A stretch of DNA of 9,968 nucleotides, taken from Bacteroidales bacterium. Lineage in GTDB: Bacteria; Bacteroidota; Bacteroidia; Bacteroidales; ML635J-15. The DNA lies in NCBI GenBank assembly GCA_028697515.1, contig JAQVEY010000057.1, positions 1 to 9,968 on the forward strand, written 5' to 3'. The number at the start of each line of letters is the position of its first letter. Position 1 is the first letter of the stretch. Of this stretch, positions 1 to 6,885 are shown in pieces. The position numbers were made by a program, and so were the translations under genes. The notes below the pieces were generated by a model. The model did not search any database. It was not told the DNA's origin and worked only from the letters and a program-made list of their open reading frames with translations.

Positions 1-2
1 TC

Positions 3-545
3 CCATTGCTAGCAGTAGGAATTACCCCAATCCTTGGAAAATATGTCGATAAAAAAGGTAAAGCGGCTACAATGTTAATGATAGGATCAATTCTACTTAT
101 TGTTTGCCATTTGACCTTCGCATTTATCTTGCCTCTATTTGCAGGAAATGGAATTGGTGGAATTATTGTTGCGTTTTTAACAATATTAGTTCTTGGTTCA
201 TCATTTTCATTGGTGCCAGCTTCTTTATGGCCTAGTGTTCCTAAACTTGTAGATAATAAAGTTATCGGTTCTGCTTATGCTTTGATTTTCTTAATTCAAA
301 ACATTGGGTTATGGCTCTTCCCTTTGCTTATAGGCAAGATATTAAATGCTTCAAACCCCGATATCGCAAAAGCTGTAGCCGATGGAACAATGACTTCAGA
401 AGTTGCTGCGATTTCTTATAACTATACAAATCCACTTTTAATGTTAGCCTTACTTGGTGTCGCTGCACTAATCCTTGGTTTTGTATTAAAAATGGTTGAT
501 AAGAAAAAAGGCTATGGACTTGAATTGCCAAATATTAAGGATTAA
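3..545 (+). CDS. MFS transporter, C-terminal part (5' end outside window)
   Basis: This is the C-terminal 180 residues of a major facilitator superfamily transporter; the start lies left of the window and the reading frame is open from the first bases. A motif-A-like loop, GKYVDKKGK, at about residues 11-19 of the visible part matches the G-x-x-x-D-x-x-G pattern found between MFS helices 2/3 and 8/9. Four hydrophobic segments follow, consistent with TM9-12: around AATMLMIGSILLIV, GGIIVAFLTILVL, GSAYALIFLIQNIGLWLFPL and LLMLALLGVAALILGFVL. About 30 residues of polar sequence separate the last two. The protein ends in a short basic tail. The ASLWPSVPKLV and GSAYALIFLIQNIG stretches resemble MFSD1-like carriers of Bacteroidota, but the substrate cannot be read from the sequence. 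The gene is followed 18 bp downstream by a strong terminator, so it is the last gene of its transcript. Confidence 0.85.
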   Translation, partial: PLLAVGITPILGKYVDKKGKAATMLMIGSILLIVCHLTFAFILPLFAGNGIGGIIVAFLTILVLGSSFSLVPASLWPSVPKLVDNKVIGSAYALIFLIQNIGLWLFPLLIGKILNASNPDIAKAVADGTMTSEVAAISYNYTNPLLMLALLGVAALILGFVLKMVDKKKGYGLELPNIKD

Positions 546-563
546 TTAAATATTTATTTTTTG

Positions 564-604
564 AAAATGCCCTCAATTTTTTATAAATTTGAGGGCATTT
601 TAAT
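564..604 (+). terminator. Intrinsic terminator after the MFS gene
   Basis: A perfect 13-bp inverted repeat (AAAATGCCCTCAA at 564-576 and its complement at 589-601) encloses a 12-nt A/T-rich loop. The 3' arm ends in TTTT. The GC-rich core CCCTC/GAGGG followed by U's is a classic factor-independent terminator. It separates the transporter from the cluster that begins at 617. Confidence 0.8.
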
Positions 605-616
605 AATAATTGAACT

Positions 617-1480
617 ATGAAACACACATTTATTTTAGTATTAGCAATAATAATAGGAGTACAAGGGTTTTCTCAATCCTTATTATGGAAAGTGTCAGGC
701 AAAAAAATGAAGTCTCCTTCATATATATATGGTACAATACATATTCAGGACAAACGGGTTTTTTCTTTTGATCAGACAGTTACTGATGCATTTGAATCAT
801 GTGATGCTTTTGCAATGGAAATTTTGATGGATGAATTAGATCAGCAAGAAATAAAAGATGCTATGTTAATGAAAGACAATAGTCTGGATAAACTTCTAAC
901 AAGTGAACAATACAAAATTCTTGATAGTATCGTAAAGGTCTCTACAGGTTCTGGTATATTAATGTACAATAAAATGAAACCATTTTTTCTGTCAAGTCAA
1001 TTAATGCAGATGAATATGTCACAAGATATGGATTTGGCGCTTGATTTATACTTTTTAAATAAAGCCAGGGAAGCCGATAAAATGTGTTATGGAGTAGAAG
1101 AGTTTGCAGATCAGATAGATGCAATTGATGCCATAAGCCTTGAAGATCAGGCAGAGATGCTGTTTGAAGGGCTTACAGATACTACTGGTAATAATGATAT
1201 GGAACAGTTGGATGAAATGCTTGTTGAGTATATGAATTTCAATCTTGAGCATTTATTTGATATGACAAATGATACAGCTTTGCCAGCAGAGTTTAATCAA
1301 GCTTTTTTAATTGACAGAAATGTTGGAATGGTAAAGAGCTTTATAAAAATATCAAAAAAGCACAGTTTGTTTTGTGCTGTTGGCGCAGCTCACCTGCCTG
1401 GCGAAACAGGAATAATAGAATTGTTGAGAAAAAAAGGATATACTGTTGAGCCTATTATATTTAATTGGAAAGAAAAATAA
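617..1480 (+). CDS. Exported TraB/GumN family (Tiki-like) protein
   Basis: A 287-residue protein of the TraB/GumN family (the TraB/PrgY/Tiki group). An N-terminal export signal (basic MKHT, a hydrophobic run at about 5-17, likely cleavage after GFSQ near residue 20) places it in the periplasm or outer envelope. The family hallmarks are present: the first GxxH motif, GTIH, at residues 39-42; a conserved acidic ME at 67-68; and the second GxxH motif, GAAH, at 256-259, followed by LPGETGIIELLRKKGY, a typical family C-terminus. In eukaryotic Tiki proteins the equivalent motifs form a metalloprotease site, so a metal-dependent peptidase activity is possible. Bacterial GumN-like members have no settled function. 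Length is normal for the family. There is no Shine-Dalgarno; the start is the first ATG ahead of the signal peptide. It lies 23 bp before the next gene and probably heads a three-gene transcript of secreted proteins. Confidence 0.88.
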   Translation: MKHTFILVLAIIIGVQGFSQSLLWKVSGKKMKSPSYIYGTIHIQDKRVFSFDQTVTDAFESCDAFAMEILMDELDQQEIKDAMLMKDNSLDKLLTSEQYKILDSIVKVSTGSGILMYNKMKPFFLSSQLMQMNMSQDMDLALDLYFLNKAREADKMCYGVEEFADQIDAIDAISLEDQAEMLFEGLTDTTGNNDMEQLDEMLVEYMNFNLEHLFDMTNDTALPAEFNQAFLIDRNVGMVKSFIKISKKHSLFCAVGAAHLPGETGIIELLRKKGYTVEPIIFNWKEK

Positions 1481-1503
1481 TTTATAATCAAAAATCTACA
1501 ACC

Positions 1504-2376
1504 ATGAAAAGAAGTTTAACATTAATTGTGTTTACATTTTTTGCAGTTTCTTGTTATTGTCAAAATATCCATGAAACTGCATTAGAATATGCATTTGAGA
1601 TATCGGATGAACCCTCATTTTTTACTGATAAGATATTAAGAAATGCAAACAAGTCGGATTGGCCAGTACTCGTAAATTATTATGACGAAATTACTATATA
1701 TTATTCTTGGACAATCGAATATGATTTTAATCCTGTAATGATATCAGAAAATAGTGTTCAGGAAGGCAGGGACAAAACCGAGTATTATATTTTTGATGAA
1801 AAGCAGAATTTACATTATTATTTAATGAAATATGGTGAAGTGGAGATTGTTATAAAATATGTAAATGGTTCAAAAGAGTTTATTCAGAATACTAATATTG
1901 ATCTCTTAAGTGAGTGGATGTATTTTATTGATGTAAATACTTATTTCGAGTATGATAATGCAAAAGAGAGGTTTTACTCTTTATTGGAATATCCAGCAAT
2001 AATGTGGAATTATCCAACTTATTCGAAAGAAATGCCTCGAATAGAAAGCTATTGCAAAAATATTGATTCAGATAAAAATCTTGTTTCTCAAGAAGTCTTC
2101 AATACTTATGAGTATTATAAAGAAGGTAATTTGGTTAAAATCGCTCTTAAAGAACCTGAAAAAACAGAATATTTTATTGAAAATGGAAAACTAATTTACG
2201 TAGAATCTCTTAATCTTGAAAACCAACAGAAAGTTGAGCTATATTTATTTAGAAATAAAGTATTTATGGTTATAATTGACGGACAAATCATAAGCAAACG
2301 TGACTCGAGGTTTTTTGAAAATGTGTATTTTATTCCAATGTTTATTGACGAATTGGAGCATCAACTTTCCAAATAA
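1504..2376 (+). CDS. Uncharacterised exported protein, tandem paralogue 1
   Basis: A 290-residue protein that I do not recognise as a named family. I start it at ATG 1504 rather than the in-frame TTG at 1465, because MKRSLTLIVFTFFAVSCYCQ is a clean export signal and the TTG would place 13 polar residues before it and overlap the traB-like gene. Cleavage after YCQ (residue 20) is typical of Bacteroidota; AVSC is a poor lipobox. The mature part is rich in Tyr, Phe, Asn, Asp and Glu, looks beta-rich, and has no transmembrane segment. It has a single Cys (C184). Landmarks are QNLHYYL (101-107), LVKI (210-213), EYFIENGKL (222-230) and FFENV (270-274). The next gene carries the same landmarks at the same residue numbers, so the two are paralogues. 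The EYF-x-x-N-G-K-L motif faintly recalls MORN-variant repeats, but one copy does not establish this. Function unknown. Confidence 0.8.
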   Translation: MKRSLTLIVFTFFAVSCYCQNIHETALEYAFEISDEPSFFTDKILRNANKSDWPVLVNYYDEITIYYSWTIEYDFNPVMISENSVQEGRDKTEYYIFDEKQNLHYYLMKYGEVEIVIKYVNGSKEFIQNTNIDLLSEWMYFIDVNTYFEYDNAKERFYSLLEYPAIMWNYPTYSKEMPRIESYCKNIDSDKNLVSQEVFNTYEYYKEGNLVKIALKEPEKTEYFIENGKLIYVESLNLENQQKVELYLFRNKVFMVIIDGQIISKRDSRFFENVYFIPMFIDELEHQLSK

Positions 2377-2433
2377 TCATTGTTTTAAATCGGATTAATT
2401 GATATGACAACTTATTAAATAAAAAACGAAACC

Positions 2434-3303
2434 ATGAAAAAGATTTTTTTAATTTTTGTGATACTAACAATAAACTTATATTGTTTTACTCAGATTGATT
2501 CTCGTAGAGGCTATGAATATCTGGCTGAGTTTTCAGATACAAATATGCTATATACTGATATTGTATGTAAAAATTATGATGATGATCCATGGTCTGCTGT
2601 TGGTGTTTACAGGTGTGAAAAAGCCTTTCACTATTCTTATAGTCATAGGCATGAAGAAACATTGAGTATGATTTCCGTGCACTGGAGTATTTCTGCAATT
2701 CAATATTCGGAGTTTTTTATCTATGACGTTTTTCAAAATCTTGAGTATTATATCTACAAATTTGATAATTCAGAACTCGTATATAAATTTGTAAATAACG
2801 AACCCAATTTAATAAGGAGTACAGGAGATGATGAGCTAGCAAATAACTATTTTATTAATGATGATGGTAACTATTTTAAAGCTAGTGAAATACTTGATAG
2901 ATCGAATAATCAGTTGGATGTTTGTAGACATTTGATAGGAATACCTAATTACAATCAAGAACTAGAGATTGTAAGAGAAAAATATAAGTTGACAAATGAA
3001 AATAAATCACTAATAATGCTGATAAAGGATAATGCAATAGCTTATTATAATGGTAAGGACTTAGTCAAGATAGTGGTTAAAGATGATATTACCAAAGAGT
3101 ATTATTTAGATAACAGAAAACTTTATTTTGCTTATTATACAGCCAATAACGAAACACCGGAATTAAGACTTTATTGTGTTAGTAACTACCCCTTTAGAAT
3201 GCTTTATGGGAAAGAAAATCTTCCCAAAACAGAAGAAGAATTCTGGACTAATGTTGACATTATTCGAGAAGATTTTAACGAAATATTAAAAGAATTTGAA
3301 TAA
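2434..3303 (+). CDS. Uncharacterised exported protein, tandem paralogue 2
   Basis: A 289-residue protein paralogous to the gene just upstream (57 bp away). It has an export signal (MKKIFLIFVILTINLYCFTQ, likely cleaved after residue 20) and a Tyr/Asp/Asn-rich soluble mature part. Motifs shared with its neighbour fall at the same positions: EY at 28-29, SD at 34-35, TD at 41-42, QNLEYYI at 101-107, LVKI at 210-213, EYYLDNRKL at 222-230 and FWTNV at 270-274. Unlike its neighbour it has four Cys in the mature part (C45, C61, C164, C248), which could form two disulphides in the periplasm. Both paralogues start in the same context, ACCATGAAAA, without a Shine-Dalgarno, so the duplication probably included the translation start. 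The stop codon adjoins a hairpin terminator. No function can be assigned; an envelope or secreted role alongside the TraB-like protein is inferred from context only. Confidence 0.8.
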   Translation: MKKIFLIFVILTINLYCFTQIDSRRGYEYLAEFSDTNMLYTDIVCKNYDDDPWSAVGVYRCEKAFHYSYSHRHEETLSMISVHWSISAIQYSEFFIYDVFQNLEYYIYKFDNSELVYKFVNNEPNLIRSTGDDELANNYFINDDGNYFKASEILDRSNNQLDVCRHLIGIPNYNQELEIVREKYKLTNENKSLIMLIKDNAIAYYNGKDLVKIVVKDDITKEYYLDNRKLYFAYYTANNETPELRLYCVSNYPFRMLYGKENLPKTEEEFWTNVDIIREDFNEILKEFE

Positions 3304-3326
3304 AAAAAGCGGGTTGTTCCCGCTTT
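3302..3326. terminator. Bidirectional terminator between convergent genes
   Basis: An 8-bp perfect stem, AAAGCGGG (3306-3313) and CCCGCTTT (3319-3326), closes a 5-nt TTGTT loop. Read on the minus strand it is followed by a run of U's from the A-tract at 3302-3308, making it a strong terminator for the RRM gene. On the plus strand the 3' arm ends in TTT followed by AGTTGTTTTA, a weaker U-rich tail, so it probably also ends the secreted-protein cluster. The A-tract includes the last two bases of the stop codon of the plus-strand gene. Confidence 0.75.
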
Positions 3327-3354
3327 AGTTGTTTTAATTAGCTTGTTGTTCCGT

Positions 3355-3609
3355 TTATTGACCAGCCGGTTTAGGTTGTGCAATTTTAACAACAATCTGA
3401 TTTCCTTGAAAGTCTTTTTCATTTAATTCAGCAATTGCGGCATGTCCTTCTTCATCGTTGTCAAATTCTACAAATCCATAGCGTTTTGAATTGCCAGTTT
3501 GTTTGTCCATGATAACTTTTGCAGATACAACACTGCCGAACTGTGAAAACAATTTTTGTAAGTCTTCTCCTTTGGTTGAAGGGTGAAGGTTGGCGACAAA
3601 TAAATTCAT
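3355..3609 (-). CDS. Single-RRM RNA-binding protein
   Basis: An 84-residue protein made almost entirely of one RNA recognition motif. RNP2 is LFVANL (residues 3-8) and RNP1 is KRYGFVEF (42-49). The aromatic residues that stack on RNA bases are present at F4, Y44 and F46. The DLQKLFSQFGSV helix and the VIMDKQTGNSKRYGF loop-strand are standard RRM sequence. The C-terminal tail (AQPKPAGQ) is short and lacks the RGG or glycine-rich extension of many plant and cyanobacterial relatives. Small single-RRM proteins of this type are common in Bacteroidota and cyanobacteria and bind single-stranded RNA; a role in post-transcriptional or cold-related regulation is inferred from the family. It is convergent with the secreted-protein cluster and lies 202 bp downstream of the cvfB-type gene on the same strand. 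That gap carries a possible promoter and a leader hairpin, so independent expression is likely. Confidence 0.95.
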   Translation of the reverse strand: MNLFVANLHPSTKGEDLQKLFSQFGSVVSAKVIMDKQTGNSKRYGFVEFDNDEEGHAAIAELNEKDFQGNQIVVKIAQPKPAGQ

Positions 3610-3645
3610 AAAAAATAATTTAGTAAAAACATAATTTAATTTTCT

Positions 3646-3678
3646 AGATTATAAACACAGGGTTAGGTGTTTTTAATC
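3646..3678 (-). promoter_or_regulatory. Leader hairpin upstream of the RRM gene
   Basis: Two arms pair over 12 bp with a single bulge: AGATTA-T-AAACAC at 3646-3658 (bulged T at 3652) with GTGTTT-TAATCT at 3667-3678, leaving an 8-nt loop at 3659-3666 that reads CUAACCCU in minus-strand RNA. If the weak promoter at 3685-3717 is real, transcription would begin just before this hairpin, so it would sit at the very 5' end of a leader of about 70 nt. A role in mRNA stability, temperature sensing or autoregulation by the RRM protein is conjecture. There is no downstream U-tract, so it is not a terminator. Confidence 0.5.
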
Positions 3679-3684
3679 TGATTA

Positions 3685-3717
3685 CAAAATAAAGGTTTTT
3701 TTCAATAGAAAGACAAA
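3685..3717 (-). promoter_or_regulatory. Possible promoter of the RRM gene
   Basis: Minus-strand TTATTTTG (3692-3685) matches the Bacteroidota -7 consensus TAnnTTTG with one mismatch. A TTTG (3717-3714) lies 21 nt upstream, slightly wider than the usual spacing of about 19. An A8 tract (3715-3722) and a T8 tract (3728-3735) separated by 5 bp lie upstream and could bend DNA or act like an UP element. The match is weak, but the position agrees with the leader hairpin. Confidence 0.3.
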
Positions 3718-3811
3718 AAAAACTATGTTTTTTTTATAAAAAATGCAAATTTTATCCAAAAAGTGATTTTTATATAAATAAAATAATTATTTATTGAACT
3801 AAGACAGAAGA

Positions 3812-4651
3812 TTAAACATTATCCAATAATTTAATGATTTTATCTTTTAAATCGATAGTTCCCTTACGATATAAGGCTCCTAGTGCTTTTTTAAAGTTTT
3901 TCTTCGATATTCCAAAAACATGGTATATATCCTGAGGATCGGATTCATCATTTAAAGTCATTTTACCTTCGTGAGATTTTAAATAATTCAATATCATTGT
4001 CTCAAACTCAGAAATGTCATTATGATCATTTTTGTAAAGTCTCAGGTCAATTTTGTTGTCTTCTCTAATCTTTTTTACAATAGCAGTAAATTTTTGACCT
4101 GGTTTTAATTCTTTGAAAACTTCATTTTCATACAGTAAGCCAAAGTATTTATTTTCAACAATAGCATTATAACCGAGTTGTGATTTATTTACAATAATTA
4201 TATTAACCGATTGTTGCTCAGTAATTTCGGGTTTTTCATCCGAAATAAATCTGTCTATTCGGGTTGATGCAGAAAGTCTATTTGTTATTTCGTCAATATA
4301 AACATAAACGAGATAGTAAGAATTAATTTCGAGGGGTGTTTTTTGCTCAGCAAAAGGACAAAGTAAATCTTTTTCGATACCCATATCAAAGAAACTACCA
4401 AATTTTGTATTTGCGACAACTTTGAGTCTGGCAAATTCACCGGCATTGACAATTGCCTGTCCGAGAAATCCTTTAATACTGCCGTCAGTATCAGGTAGCA
4501 GAAATACGTCTGTAAATTGTCCTTCGGTATATTTTAAAATTAAATCGTTGTTAACGACATCTATTTCGCCGTATTCACCGGCATCAAAAGTTAATATATC
4601 TCCGTTTACTTTAATAACTTTCAGACTGTTATTCTTTCCTGCAGTTGCCAT
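3812..4651 (-). CDS. cvfB: CvfB/YitL-type S1-domain RNA-binding protein
   Basis: A 279-residue protein of the CvfB family, known from Staphylococcus CvfB (virulence regulation, RNA binding) and Bacillus YitL. The family layout is three S1-like OB folds followed by a winged helix. Here an N-terminal S1-like unit spans about residues 8-60. A more typical S1 domain spans about 70-135 and includes NTKFGSFFDMGIEKDLLCPF, closely matching the family pattern. A third unit spans about 145-207. The winged helix spans about 213-279 and includes FGISKKNFKKALGALYRKG. Length is standard and no part is missing. It begins 32 bp after the EF-G stop codon with no visible promoter or terminator between, so the two are probably co-transcribed. 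The start ATG has no Shine-Dalgarno. RNA binding is well supported by family; its targets in Bacteroidota are unknown to me, though pairing with EF-G suggests a link to translation. Confidence 0.9.
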   Translation of the reverse strand: MATAGKNNSLKVIKVNGDILTFDAGEYGEIDVVNNDLILKYTEGQFTDVFLLPDTDGSIKGFLGQAIVNAGEFARLKVVANTKFGSFFDMGIEKDLLCPFAEQKTPLEINSYYLVYVYIDEITNRLSASTRIDRFISDEKPEITEQQSVNIIIVNKSQLGYNAIVENKYFGLLYENEVFKELKPGQKFTAIVKKIREDNKIDLRLYKNDHNDISEFETMILNYLKSHEGKMTLNDESDPQDIYHVFGISKKNFKKALGALYRKGTIDLKDKIIKLLDNV

Positions 4652-4683
4652 GGTATTGAAATTTTTGTAAAGATAATTGTTTA

Positions 4684-6756
4684 TTATTTGTTTTGCTTCT
4701 TGGCTTCTAAATTTTTAAGTACAATTTCCTGAACAGAGTTTGGTAATAACATATATTTATAAAATTCCATAGAGTAATTTGCTCGACCCGAACTCATATT
4801 CCTTAATTGTGTTGAATACCCAAACATTTCCATTAAAGGCACAAGTCCGATTATTTTTTGTGAACCTTTACGATAGCGACGCATTGATTCAATTTTGCCA
4901 CGTCTTCTGTTTAAATTCCCAACAATATCACCAATATATTCGTCAGGAGTATTGACCTCGATTTTCATTACAGGTTCTAATAAAACTGGTTTAGCCTTTC
5001 TAAATCCTTGTTTAAAGCATTCTTGAGCACAAATCTGGAAAGCCATGTCCGATGAATCTACATTGTGATAAGTCCCATCAATTAATACTACTTTTACATC
5101 AACAACAGGGAAACCAGCCAAAATGCCTCTGTCCATGATTTTTCTAACGCCTTTATCAACTGATGGAATGTATTCATTTGGTATATTCCCGCCTTTAATA
5201 AGGTTTACATATTCGTAACCGTTTCCTGAATTAGGCTCCATCCTTATAATAGTATGGGCAAATTGACCTTTACCTCCGGTTTGTTTTGAATGTTTATAAT
5301 CAGATTCAACAATTTCTGTAATTGTCTCACGAAAAGCAACAGAAGGTTCGCCGACTTCAACATCAAGCTTAAATTCATCTTTTAGTCTGTCAACAATAAT
5401 TTCAAGGTGTAGTTCACCCATTCCCGAAATTACAGTTTCTTCAGTTTCTTCGTCAAATCTGGCCTTAAATGAAGGATCTTCGTTAACAAGTTTTGCCAGT
5501 GCTTCGCCAAGTTTTTCTTTATCTTTTTGTTTTACAGTCTGAATTTTTAGTTCGATTACCGAAACAGGAATGTGAATAGATTCCAATAATAATTGATTTT
5601 CAGGATCGCAAAGAGTATCACCAGTTTTGGTGAATTTCATACCAACTAAAGCAACAATTTCACCAGCTCCAGCCTCGTGAATTTCTTCACGTTCTTTTGC
5701 TTTAATTCTGAATATCCTTCCAACTCTTTCGTATTTTAGTTTTGAGGAATTATAGATTTGCATTCCATTAGTTAATTTTCCTGAAAAGATTCTTATAAAT
5801 GTTTGCTGACCTACATAAGGATCATTAATAAGTTTAAATGCAAGAGCAGAAAAACTTTCATTATTGGATGGATTTCTTGTATGTGTTTTTTCTGTATCAT
5901 TCATATCGTGACCAACGACAACTCCAACATCAATAGGAGAAGGCAGATATTTTACGACAGAATCAAGAAGTAACTGAATTCCAATATTTCTATATGCAGC
6001 TCCACAGAAAACAGGTGTGATTAGCAGTTTAATAGTTGCTTGTCTGCATGCATTCATAAGCATCTCTGAAGATATTTCTTTTGCTGCAAAATAATATTCC
6101 ATTATTTCGTCATTAAAGTCTGCAAGTTTTTCAATAAGATTATTCCTAGCTGTGTTAACAGGTTCAATATATTCTGAAGGAATTTCAATTTCGTTTCTTA
6201 AATTGTTCTCAAAAGTATATGCTCGTTTATTGACAATATCAATTGTCCCAATAAAATTATCTTCTGCACCCATTGGTATTTGTAAGGGGACTGCATTTGC
6301 ATCAAGATATTTGTTCATTTGATTGACAGCTTCCTCGAAATTTGCACCGGTTCTATCCATTTTATTTATGAAAGCAATTCTTGGGACTCTATATCTATCA
6401 GCCTGATTCCAAACAGTTTCACTTTGAGGTTCTACACCACCAACTGCACAAAAAACTGCTACCATTCCGTCTATTACCCTTAAAGACCGTTCTACCTCTA
6501 TAGTAAAATCAACATGGCCGGGAGTGTCAATCAAATTGATTTGATGTTCATCCCATTTGCACGTAATTGCAGCAGAGGCTATGGTGATTCCTCTTTCTTG
6601 TTCTTGTTTCATAAAGTCCATAGTGGCTGCTCCATCATGGGTTTCACCTGTTTTCCTATTTGTTCCTGTAAAAAATAGTATTCTTTCTGTTACAGTTGTT
6701 TTTCCTGCGTCAATATGAGCAGCAATTCCGATGTTTCTTAATTTGTTTAACGACAT
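4684..6756 (-). CDS. fusA: Elongation factor G, probably a second copy outside the str operon
   Basis: A complete 690-residue EF-G, the GTPase that drives ribosomal translocation and, with RRF, ribosome recycling. All G motifs are intact: the P-loop ending DAGKTT (16-21), switch I RGIT (55-58), DTPGH (77-81, including the catalytic His81) and NKMD (131-134). A G' insert follows at about 168-230. Domain II starts near 300, domain III near 397, and domain IV near 475 with the glycine-rich TGGKGQFAH (493-501). The tip loop GTYHNVDSS carries the conserved His (H564). Domain V ends with MFGYSTQLR (644-652) and [11 protein letters not shown]. The housekeeping fusA normally lies with rpsL, rpsG and tuf; here the neighbours are uvrA and cvfB. 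Compared with my recollection of Bacteroides EF-G1 it is shorter and differs in domain IV, so I infer a paralogue. Unlike the described Bacteroides EF-G2 that lacks GTPase activity, nothing here suggests a dead active site. Transcription probably starts in the 124-bp gap after uvrA. Confidence 0.93.
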   Translation of the reverse strand: MSLNKLRNIGIAAHIDAGKTTVTERILFFTGTNRKTGETHDGAATMDFMKQEQERGITIASAAITCKWDEHQINLIDTPGHVDFTIEVERSLRVIDGMVAVFCAVGGVEPQSETVWNQADRYRVPRIAFINKMDRTGANFEEAVNQMNKYLDANAVPLQIPMGAEDNFIGTIDIVNKRAYTFENNLRNEIEIPSEYIEPVNTARNNLIEKLADFNDEIMEYYFAAKEISSEMLMNACRQATIKLLITPVFCGAAYRNIGIQLLLDSVVKYLPSPIDVGVVVGHDMNDTEKTHTRNPSNNESFSALAFKLINDPYVGQQTFIRIFSGKLTNGMQIYNSSKLKYERVGRIFRIKAKEREEIHEAGAGEIVALVGMKFTKTGDTLCDPENQLLLESIHIPVSVIELKIQTVKQKDKEKLGEALAKLVNEDPSFKARFDEETEETVISGMGELHLEIIVDRLKDEFKLDVEVGEPSVAFRETITEIVESDYKHSKQTGGKGQFAHTIIRMEPNSGNGYEYVNLIKGGNIPNEYIPSVDKGVRKIMDRGILAGFPVVDVKVVLIDGTYHNVDSSDMAFQICAQECFKQGFRKAKPVLLEPVMKIEVNTPDEYIGDIVGNLNRRRGKIESMRRYRKGSQKIIGLVPLMEMFGYSTQLRNMSSGRANYSMEFYKYMLLPNSVQEIVLKNLEAKKQNK

Positions 6757-6851
6757 TTTATAGTAATAATTTTATATAATTTCTTAATCTTCTGATAATC
6801 AATAGATTTGCTGTACAGCTGTCAATTAATGATCTCCACTGAAAAAGTTTG

Positions 6852-6885
6852 CAAAGGTAGTTTTAAAAAATGAGAAAAAATCAAA
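6852..6885 (-). promoter_or_regulatory. Predicted promoter of the EF-G/cvfB unit
   Basis: Minus-strand TACCTTTG (6859-6852) is an exact match to the Bacteroidota -7 box TAnnTTTG. A TTTG -33-like element (6885-6882) lies 22 nt upstream, a little far, and overlaps the uvrA stop codon TGA (6883-6881). The expected start near 6848 gives a leader of about 90 nt before the EF-G ATG. The rest of the 124-bp gap is A/T-rich apart from a 10-bp palindrome GCTGTACAGC at 6810-6819. No uvrA terminator is visible, so read-through from uvrA is also possible. Confidence 0.5.

Noticed and set aside
1465..1503. In-frame TTG upstream start for the first tandem paralogue
   Set aside because: It would add 13 polar residues before a clean export signal and overlap the preceding gene; ATG 1504 matches the start context of the second paralogue.
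1540..1566. Possible lipobox (AVSC at residues 14-17) in the first paralogue
   Set aside because: Val at -2 and Ala at -3 fit the lipobox poorly, and the paralogue has no such motif at its own Cys17 (NLYC); ordinary signal cleavage after residue 20 fits both.
3715..3735. A8-CTATG-T8 inverted repeat as a terminator for cvfB
   Set aside because: The stem has no G:C pairs, so it would be too weak; it is better read as flanking A/T tracts.
4422..4670. 82-codon plus-strand open frame opposite the start of cvfB
   Set aside because: It is antisense to a well-supported gene, low in complexity and without family resemblance.
6810..6819. GCTGTACAGC palindrome near uvrA as a LexA/SOS box
   Set aside because: An E. 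coli LexA box needs CTGT and ACAG separated by 8 bp; here they are contiguous, and the site is downstream of uvrA, not in its promoter.
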